In this document: piece by piece, positions 57,950-64,000 of the stretch
Position numbering within the stretch: position 1 is the stretch's first letter
Layout: every line of letters begins with the position of its first letter
From: Phycisphaera sp.
GTDB lineage: Bacteria > Planctomycetota > Phycisphaerae > Phycisphaerales > UBA1924
Length of the DNA stretch: 64,000 bases
Assembly: GCA_025916675.1 (NCBI GenBank)
Contig: CP098402.1
Location: forward strand, 677,205 to 741,204
Direction: 5' to 3'
Made by a program: the position numbers and the translations under genes
The notes under the pieces: model-generated
Told to the model about the DNA's origin: nothing
Databases searched by the model: none
Seen by the model: only the letters and a program-made list of their open reading frames with translations

Positions 57950-60826
57950 ATGACCACGATTACCAACCCCCTCGCCCGCCTTCTGGCCTTACTGCTGACG
58001 CTCGCCGTCGCCGCCCCGGCCCTCACGCAGGACGGCCCGCAGGGCGACCAAACCGGATTCGACCCATCCCAGCCCCTGCCCGAAGATCCGCGCCTCATCC
58101 GTGGCGAGCTCGACAACGGGCTGGACTACATCATCGTGCCCAACGCCGAGCCGCCCGGCCGCGTCGAGCTCTGGCTGCACGTGCACTCGGGCTCGCTCAA
58201 TGAGGAAGACAACCAGCGCGGCATCGCCCACTTCCTCGAGCACCTGGCCTTCGCCGGCAGCACCAACTTCCCCCCCGGCACGGTGCGCCCGTTCTTCGAG
58301 AATCTCGGCCTCAGCTTCGGCCGCCATCAGAACGCCGTCACCGGCTTCGACCGCACCGGCTACACCATCAGCCTGCCCAACACCGAGCCCGGCACGCTCA
58401 GGGCCGGGCTGCTCTTTCTGAGCGATGTCGCCGACAACCTGATCCTGCCCGACGCGGGCATCGAGCAGGAGCGCGCGATCATCCTGGAAGAACGCCGCGC
58501 CAGCCTCTCGCCCCAGCAGCGCGTGCTGTACGACCTTATCGAGCGCATCGCGCCCGAGAGCCAGTTCGGCAAGCGCATCCCGATCGGCACCGAAGAGGTG
58601 CTCACAACGGTTGGGCTCGGGCCCATCAAGGCCTACTACGACACGTGGTACGTGCCCAGCAACATGACCCTGCTCGTCGTCGGCGACGTGAAGGCCGAGG
58701 ATGTCACCCCGCAGATCACCGAGTTGTTCGCGGGCAGAGAGGCAACGCCACAACCCAAGCCGCGCGACGTGGGCGTGCAGCCGACCAAGGGCCGCTCGGC
58801 CGTCGTCGTGAGTGATCCGGAAGAGACCCGCGAAGAGGTGGCCATCAACTTCATCGACATTCCCGGCGGGGCGACCACGACGGTGGGCCAGTACCGCGAC
58901 GATCTGGTCCGCTCGTTGGCCCTTGGCATGATGAACGATCGCCTGAGCGAGGGCGTGCAGAACGGCGAGCTCTCGATGCTCAACGGCAACGTGACCGCGG
59001 GCGACTTCGCCGGCGCCATCCGCTGGACGCAGGCCACCGGCCGGAGCGAGAACGGCCGTTGGAAGGAGGTTCTCAGCGAGATGGGCCGCGAGGTCCGCCG
59101 CGCCACGCTCCACGGCTTCACCCAGCAGGAACTCGACGATGCCAAACGCCGCTTGCTCTCCAGTGCCGAACGTGCCGTGGAGGGCGAGTCGACCCGTCCC
59201 AGCCGTTCGCTGCGTGGTGCCGTGGTCGAGTCGATCGCCAGCGGCGAGCCCTACATGAGCGTGGCCCAGCAACTGGACCTGCTCCGCGAGTTGCTCCCCT
59301 CGGTCACGCTCGGGGATACCAACGAGGATTTCGCCCAGACGTTCGCATTCGAAGACGCGATCTTCACGCTGCAGACAACCGAGAACGATTCCAGACCAAG
59401 CGAGAGCGAACTCCTGGCGGCAGGTGAAAAGGCACTGGCTGTCTCGCCCGAGCCTTACCGGGCCCAGGCCCGGGCAGAGCGCCTCCTGCCGAGCACGCCC
59501 GAGCCCGGCGAGATCGTCGAGAAGACAACCGACGAGGAGACCGGCGTCACCAGCCTGTGGCTGTCCAACGGAGTGCGCGTCCACATCAAGCGCATGACCG
59601 AGCGGCAGGGCTCCATCCTCGGTGCGGTGCATGTCTACGGCGGGCTTGTGAACGAGACCGCCGAAACCCGGGGCCTCACCGATGCCTCGACGACCGCCCT
59701 GGCCCGCCCGTCCGGCGGGGGCCTCAGCTCGACGCAGATCCGTGACGTTGTGACGGGTTGGAAGGCCTCGGTCCGAGGCGGTTCCGATGCCGACGGCGTC
59801 TCGGTGGCGCTCAACGCGAGCCCCGAGGAACTGGGCAGAGCGCTCGAGCTCACCCATCTCCTGCTGACCGCTCCAACCGTTGAGGACGCCGCCATCGAGC
59901 AGTGGCGCCGCGGGCAGCTCCGCACGCTCGAGACCCTCGACAACATGCCCCAGGGGGCCGCGCTCAAGGCCATCATCGACGCGATGTACCCCGAGGGCGA
60001 CACACGCCCCGGGCTGATCCCCAAAGAACGCATCGAAGCGATCACTGTCGATGAAGCCCAGAAGTGGCTCGACGCGCAGCTCGCCGGGCCGATCGAGGTC
60101 GCCCTCGTTGGCGATCTCGACGTCGAGGAGGCCATCGAGTTGGTCCAGACGTATCTGGGCTCGCTGCCCGATCGCGCACGCGTGTCGGCCGAGACCAATC
60201 GTGAACAGCGCAGCATGCCGCGTCCGCAGGGCCCCGTCGAATTGCTCCGCGAGCCCAAGGTCAGCACGCCGCAAGCGTTCGTGATCACGGGCTACTACGG
60301 TGCCAACGAGTGGGACGAGCGCGATCGCATCGCCCTGAGCGTGGCCGCTCGTATCCTCAGCAGCCGCATGATCGATCGCATCCGCGAAGAGCTGGGGCTG
60401 GCCTACAGCCCCAGCGTGTCGAGCCGGACCGGCACCACCTGGCCTGGCTTCGGCCTGCTGAGCGTGCAGACCACAACCGACCCCGCCCGTGCCGAGGAAC
60501 TGGCCGACGAAGTGCACGCGATGTTCACCGCCTTTGCAACCGATGGGCCGACCGACGAGGAACTCACCATCGCCGTCGAGCAGCTCCGCAACGTCCACGA
60601 CGAGTCGGTGCGCGATCCCGGTGCCTGGCTCCGCGAGCTCCGCACGCTGACGTACCTGGGCCGCGACCTCGATGTTCTGTCGAGTGAGCGCGAGGCCCTG
60701 GGCGATTTCTCCCCGTCGGAGATCCGCGATGTCTTCGCTAAGTACGCCGTGGAGGATGGTCGCATCCGTGTGATCGTCCGGCCGGAAACTGACGAAACGA
60801 ATGAGGAGGGCAACAAGCCGTCCTAG
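57950..60826 (+). CDS. M16 family zinc metalloprotease, two-domain, exported
   Basis: 958 residues. Signal peptide about 1-26 (…APALTQ). The first M16 domain carries HFLEHLAFAGSTNFP (inverted zinc motif HxxEH, about 89-103) and the distal Glu in EQERAIILEERRAS (about 166). A second, catalytically silent M16 domain follows from about 515, ending with YGANEWDERDRIALSVAARILSSR and SVSSRTGTTWPGFGLLSV (key R-Y/F-substrate clamp). This is the pitrilysin-like arrangement of periplasmic proteases that digest peptides inside a closed chamber. Substrates unknown. Acidic C-terminus. Confidence 0.93.
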   Translation: MTTITNPLARLLALLLTLAVAAPALTQDGPQGDQTGFDPSQPLPEDPRLIRGELDNGLDYIIVPNAEPPGRVELWLHVHSGSLNEEDNQRGIAHFLEHLAFAGSTNFPPGTVRPFFENLGLSFGRHQNAVTGFDRTGYTISLPNTEPGTLRAGLLFLSDVADNLILPDAGIEQERAIILEERRASLSPQQRVLYDLIERIAPESQFGKRIPIGTEEVLTTVGLGPIKAYYDTWYVPSNMTLLVVGDVKAEDVTPQITELFAGREATPQPKPRDVGVQPTKGRSAVVVSDPEETREEVAINFIDIPGGATTTVGQYRDDLVRSLALGMMNDRLSEGVQNGELSMLNGNVTAGDFAGAIRWTQATGRSENGRWKEVLSEMGREVRRATLHGFTQQELDDAKRRLLSSAERAVEGESTRPSRSLRGAVVESIASGEPYMSVAQQLDLLRELLPSVTLGDTNEDFAQTFAFEDAIFTLQTTENDSRPSESELLAAGEKALAVSPEPYRAQARAERLLPSTPEPGEIVEKTTDEETGVTSLWLSNGVRVHIKRMTERQGSILGAVHVYGGLVNETAETRGLTDASTTALARPSGGGLSSTQIRDVVTGWKASVRGGSDADGVSVALNASPEELGRALELTHLLLTAPTVEDAAIEQWRRGQLRTLETLDNMPQGAALKAIIDAMYPEGDTRPGLIPKERIEAITVDEAQKWLDAQLAGPIEVALVGDLDVEEAIELVQTYLGSLPDRARVSAETNREQRSMPRPQGPVELLREPKVSTPQAFVITGYYGANEWDERDRIALSVAARILSSRMIDRIREELGLAYSPSVSSRTGTTWPGFGLLSVQTTTDPARAEELADEVHAMFTAFATDGPTDEELTIAVEQLRNVHDESVRDPGAWLRELRTLTYLGRDLDVLSSEREALGDFSPSEIRDVFAKYAVEDGRIRVIVRPETDETNEEGNKPS

Positions 60827-60952
60827 GACGACGGGAGGTGCCGGCGGCGATAGGGCATGCAATCTGGACTACGTCGCGCATTCTGTGTGGAACTGGCTCG
60901 GCGACCTCCCCCTCCCGGCTAGACTTGGCCAAGCCGCCGCACGCACGGGACT

Positions 60953-60958
60953 TACCCT
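60953..60958 (+). promoter_or_regulatory. -10-like element before purF
   Basis: TACCCT ends 12 nt before ATG 60971, predicting a leader of about 5-6 nt. Confidence 0.35.
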
Positions 60959-60970
60959 CTGGAACCCCGC

Positions 60971-62566
60971 ATGCCCAACGACGTCCCTGCCCGTCTTTCC
61001 CTACCCGTCCTGAACAACACCCGGAAACCAACCGCGCCGCTTCTCGACCTGGATATTGGCGAGAAGAAGGAAAAGTGCGCCGTCTTCGGCATCTGGGCCG
61101 GCCCGTACGCCCAACTCAGCCCCGTGCATTCCGCCTATACCGCCCTGTACGCCCAGCAGCACCGCGGGCAGGAGTCCGCCGGCATCGCGACCACCGATGG
61201 CGGGAGCGGCGAGGCTGCCAAGGTCGGCATCACGGGACACACCGGCATGGGCCTGGTACCCGAGGTGTTCACGCCACGCGTGCTGTCGGCCATGGCGGCG
61301 AGCAATCCGGTCGCGGCCATCGGCCACAACCGCTACAGCACAACGGGCGCGAGCCTGTCGACCAATGCCCAGCCGCTGGTGCAGACCACCGCCAAGGGCC
61401 GCGTCGCGGTGGCCCACAACGGCAACCTGGTCAACGGCAACGCCCTGCGCCACGCCTTCGGCGAGAATGGCCACATCTTCCACACGTCGAGCGACACCGA
61501 GGTCATCATCCACCTGCTGGCCGCCCCCGAGCAGCAGCAGGCACCCGACCCGCTGGCCGCCACGCTCCGCCGCCTCCAGGGCGCGTACTCGCTGGTGATC
61601 CTGTTCGAAGACCGCATCGAGGCCGCTCGCGACCCTTGGGGTTGGCGACCCTTGGTACTGGGTGAGATGGCCGATGGCTCGCCCGTTGTCGCCAGTGAAA
61701 CGGTGGCTCTGGATGTGCTGGGCGCGAAGCTAGTCAGGGAAGTCGAGCCGGGCGAGATCGTGACCCTCGACGCCCAGGGCGTCCGCAGCCGCCGCTTCGC
61801 CCCAGAGGCCGAGCCGACCGCCATGTGCGTCTTCGAGCACGTCTACTTTGCCAGCCCGGCCAGCAACGTCTTCGGCCAGAACGTCCAGACCTTCCGCGAG
61901 GATCTGGGCTCGGCCCTGTGGAACGAAGACCCCGCGATGCAGGCCAGCCCGGCCGACTACGTGATGCCCATGCCCGACTCGGGCCGCAGCGCCGCCAACG
62001 GCTACTCGCGGGCCAGCGGCATCCCCTACCGCGAGGCCATCGTACCCAACCGCTACGTCGGGCGCACGTTCATCAAGCCCACCCAGCAAGAACGCGAGAC
62101 CGCTGTACGGTTGAAACTCAACGTCATCGCCGAGCTCGTGCGCGGCAAACGGGTGATCGTGGTCGACGACTCGGTCGTCCGCGGCACGACCACACGCCTC
62201 AAGATGCGGCAGATCTACGACGCCGGCGCGGCCGAGGTCCATCTGCGGATTAGCTGCCCGCCCATCCGCCATCCGTGCTTTTTCGGCGTTGACTTCGCCC
62301 ACCGCGACCAGCTCATCGCCAACGGCCGCACGGTCGAGGACATCCGCGAGTACCTGGGCGTTGACAGCCTGCACTTCCTGTCCCTCAACGGAATGCTCGC
62401 CTGCGCCAAGCACGACCCCAAGCGGTACTGCACCGCCTGCTGGAGCGGCGACTACCGCATCGACGTCGAGCACCCGACGACCGACACGTTCGTGGAGCCC
62501 CAGCAGGAGCGCATGTTCGACATGGCACCCGTGCCGGCACCGGGCACCAACGGGCTCGGGCGGTAG
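60971..62566 (+). CDS. purF: Amidophosphoribosyltransferase
   Basis: First committed step of purine synthesis: PRPP plus glutamine to phosphoribosylamine. 531 residues. The Ntn-hydrolase domain opens at CAVFGIW (Cys36), so about 35 residues would be removed as a propeptide. QQHRGQESAGI, HNRYSTTG, HNGNLVNG and SDTEVIIH form the glutaminase. The phosphoribosyltransferase domain has VIVVDDSVVRGTTT (PRPP loop, about 395). The Cys of AMCVFEHVY and those in CAKHDPKRYCTACW fit the 4Fe-4S ligands of the Bacillus-type enzyme. No other pur gene is adjacent. Confidence 0.96.
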   Translation: MPNDVPARLSLPVLNNTRKPTAPLLDLDIGEKKEKCAVFGIWAGPYAQLSPVHSAYTALYAQQHRGQESAGIATTDGGSGEAAKVGITGHTGMGLVPEVFTPRVLSAMAASNPVAAIGHNRYSTTGASLSTNAQPLVQTTAKGRVAVAHNGNLVNGNALRHAFGENGHIFHTSSDTEVIIHLLAAPEQQQAPDPLAATLRRLQGAYSLVILFEDRIEAARDPWGWRPLVLGEMADGSPVVASETVALDVLGAKLVREVEPGEIVTLDAQGVRSRRFAPEAEPTAMCVFEHVYFASPASNVFGQNVQTFREDLGSALWNEDPAMQASPADYVMPMPDSGRSAANGYSRASGIPYREAIVPNRYVGRTFIKPTQQERETAVRLKLNVIAELVRGKRVIVVDDSVVRGTTTRLKMRQIYDAGAAEVHLRISCPPIRHPCFFGVDFAHRDQLIANGRTVEDIREYLGVDSLHFLSLNGMLACAKHDPKRYCTACWSGDYRIDVEHPTTDTFVEPQQERMFDMAPVPAPGTNGLGR

Positions 62567-62569
62567 GCG

Positions 62570-63337
62570 ATGCGCGGGCGCGAGCATCGCCCGGCGATCC
62601 TCTTGCCGGTGCTGGTGTTCCTGTCGCTCGGCTTGGTGTGCGCGTACGCGTCGTCGGTGGTCACCGTGCTGATCCCCGATCGGGGCCAATTCACCCCACG
62701 AACAAGCTCACGCCATGACCTGGACGGCGACCAGTCGATCTACGTGTTCACGGTCCGGCGGCCGGGATACAGCCTCATGGCCGTGACGGGCCCGATTGAA
62801 AGCTACGCGGCCGACATGCTCGACGAGCAACGGAGCCAGCCAATCCCGCTGCGACCGGGCGACCCGCGGCCCGGTTGGCTGCGGCGGTCATCGATCGAAA
62901 ACCCACAGAATTCCAGGGGCATCGCCGCGGGCTGGCCGTTCTTGTGCGTGTGGGGTCGCACCGATACCAACGTGAATCACGAACTGAGAAGTGTGCATAC
63001 CGGCTTGTCGCACGTGACCGTCCGCAAGGCTCGTCGCGCGTTCCCGTGGCTACCGCTGCTGCCCGGTCTGATCGCGAACACGGTGATCTATGCGAGCCCG
63101 ATGCTCATGCTGTGGTACGCGGGCGTGTGGGCGCACCGACGGTGGAGGCGATGGCGTGGGCGGTGCCCCAACTGCGCCTACCCAATGCAGAACGGCGTCG
63201 ATCCATGCCCCGAATGCGGGATGCCGCTTCAGCCGACAGCGGCCGGTTCGAGCATCGACTCGGACACGTCCTCGACATCATCACGCCAGACCACCTCGAC
63301 CTTGACATCGAAGAGCTCAAGCAAGGACGACAAGTGA
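62570..63337 (+). CDS. Membrane protein with cytoplasmic zinc ribbon
   Basis: 255 residues. An N-terminal TM helix (about 9-33), an extracytoplasmic domain of about 140 residues without recognised motif, a second TM (about 163-187), then a basic stretch RRWRRWRGRCPNCAYPM and CPECGMP: the CPxC...CPxC pair forms a zinc ribbon. The last 30 residues are Ser/Thr/Lys-rich. Proteins with this 'two TM plus CPxCGY' plan are frequent in planctomycetes; function is unknown. ATG lies 3 nt after purF's stop. Its 3' end overlaps the convergent 63229 gene by 109 bp. Confidence 0.75.
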   Translation: MRGREHRPAILLPVLVFLSLGLVCAYASSVVTVLIPDRGQFTPRTSSRHDLDGDQSIYVFTVRRPGYSLMAVTGPIESYAADMLDEQRSQPIPLRPGDPRPGWLRRSSIENPQNSRGIAAGWPFLCVWGRTDTNVNHELRSVHTGLSHVTVRKARRAFPWLPLLPGLIANTVIYASPMLMLWYAGVWAHRRWRRWRGRCPNCAYPMQNGVDPCPECGMPLQPTAAGSSIDSDTSSTSSRQTTSTLTSKSSSKDDK

Positions 63338-63912
63338 CGCGCGACGCTCCGCTTCGCCTCAGCAAGGTACTTGGGCTCCTTGCTCTCGTACAGCGTGGCC
63401 GCGTCGCGCTGGGCAGCAGCCATGAGTTCGGTCTGCCGCTCGGCGGTCATCGGGATCACGTCGAACAGGCCCAGCACGCGCCCGTGCTGGATGTCGTAGG
63501 GCGTGACATCCGAGAGGCGTAGCGTGCCGTCGATCTCGGGCAGCACCACGCGGAAGCGGTTGATGCCCACCTGCTCGATGTCGCCATCCTCGATACGGGT
63601 CAGATCGATGGAGTACTGCTTCTCGAAGTGGAAGATCATCGCGACCTTCGCCTGGCTGAGCAGCAGCGGGGGCATCCACTGAAAGCCGCGAGACGCGGTC
63701 GCGATCTCCTTGACCATCACCTCCAGGCCCACGAGCCGTCCTACCGAGCGCACACGCTCGGCCAGCACGATGGTCTGGTCGACCTTGCCCGGCTCTTCGA
63801 GCTTGCGCTTCCGCCCGGCGCGATGGCGCAGGACCGTGAAGATGGCCGCTGCCAGCAAGACCCCGGCGACGAAGGTAACGGCGATGAGGCCCAAAATTTC
63901 AAGAATGCCCAT
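63229..63912 (-). CDS. DUF4230 family membrane-anchored protein
   Basis: 227 residues. One N-terminal TM helix (about 5-26, ILGLIAVTFVAGVLLAAAIF). The remaining part fits DUF4230: VDQTIVLAERVRSVGRLVGLEV (about 44), IDLTRIEDGDIEQVG (about 100), RVVLPEIDGTLRLSDVTP (key VVLPEI) and a long C-terminal helix with SKEPKYLAEAKRSVARHLSSLLE. Role unknown in the family. AAGGA six nt before ATG 63912. The final ~35 codons are antisense to the zinc-ribbon gene's tail. Confidence 0.83.
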   Translation of the reverse strand: MGILEILGLIAVTFVAGVLLAAAIFTVLRHRAGRKRKLEEPGKVDQTIVLAERVRSVGRLVGLEVMVKEIATASRGFQWMPPLLLSQAKVAMIFHFEKQYSIDLTRIEDGDIEQVGINRFRVVLPEIDGTLRLSDVTPYDIQHGRVLGLFDVIPMTAERQTELMAAAQRDAATLYESKEPKYLAEAKRSVARHLSSLLELFDVKVEVVWRDDVEDVSESMLEPAAVG

Positions 63913-63963
63913 GTGATGTCCTTGGGAGAAAAAGCTCCAGCATTTCGATGGAGAGTGCTGGTG

Positions 63964-64000
63964 CTAGGAAGCGGCAGACCCTTCGGGGGTGCCCGCATCC
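63964..64000 (-). CDS. Possible C-terminal end of an upstream gene
   Basis: On the minus strand a frame entering from the right edge reads D-A-G-T-P-E-G-S-A-A-S then TAG at 63964-63966. The composition is like a disordered C-terminus, but eleven codons cannot prove a gene. Confidence 0.2.
   Translation of the reverse strand, partial: DAGTPEGSAAS

Noticed and set aside
57989-60862. 957-codon open frame on the minus strand across the M16 gene
   Set aside because: It is the antisense shadow of a gene with intact M16 motifs; long antisense frames are common at this GC content and the translation has no recognisable family.

Overview
GC-rich (well above 60%) bacterial chromosome, most likely a planctomycete of the class Phycisphaerae. 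The strongest taxonomic hint is a C-terminal tail of two EF-hand-like loops, LTIFDFLAFQN..FDAG, ending in Gly-Cys, carried by eight secreted proteins; this matches the 'GC-type dockerin' tail I associate with Phycisphaerales. Planctomycete-style topoisomerase VI, an ECF sigma factor beside a transmembrane Ser/Thr kinase, and paired ClpP genes fit too. No rRNA, tRNA, CRISPR array, phage or insertion sequence was recognised.

Layout. 1-3.1 kb: topoisomerase VI operon on the minus strand (B subunit, small membrane protein, A subunit running off the left edge). 3.3-8.7 kb: a surface FG-GAP protein, a glycine-rich membrane protein, an SDR-type threonine dehydrogenase, a pseudokinase and dihydroorotate dehydrogenase. 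8.7-14.9 kb: ECF sigma factor with a putative membrane partner, a secreted protein, a membrane-fused spermidine-synthase-like protein and chorismate synthase. 14.9-20.4 kb, minus: metallophosphoesterase, YidC, MnmE, ClpS and a GspE-N-like protein. 20.9-22.2 kb: clpP1-clpP2. 22.3-26.4 kb, minus: Arg/Asp-rich DUF1579-like protein, DnaA, RNase Z-like enzyme. 26.4-31.6 kb: VTT membrane protein, membrane kinase plus sigma factor, coiled-coil envelope protein. 31.7-38.1 kb: PutA; then RibF, DHH phosphoesterase, DNA methyltransferase and an Imm53-like immunity protein.

38.2-47.2 kb is a surface-protein island with five GC-dockerin proteins and a PhoPQ-activated-type protein. 47.2-50.5 kb is an accessory stretch: a dockerin-tail relic, a possible fibronectin-like protein, a 21-bp tandem repeat, a hypothetical protein and a stand-alone dsRNA-binding-domain protein. 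50.5-64 kb returns to metabolism (GlyA, aminomuconate-semialdehyde dehydrogenase with 2-aminomuconate deaminase, Pgi, PurF) mixed with a spondin-domain surface protein, a HAF-repeat surface protein, a cupin, an M16 protease and a DUF4230 protein.

Expression logic. Two start types are visible. Some genes have clear Shine-Dalgarno sequences (for example 4896, 20869, 30642, 38178, 53901). At least eleven others lack one and instead have a TA-N3-T hexamer ending 5-7 nt before the start codon, as expected for leaderless mRNAs. Many start calls below rest on this distinction.
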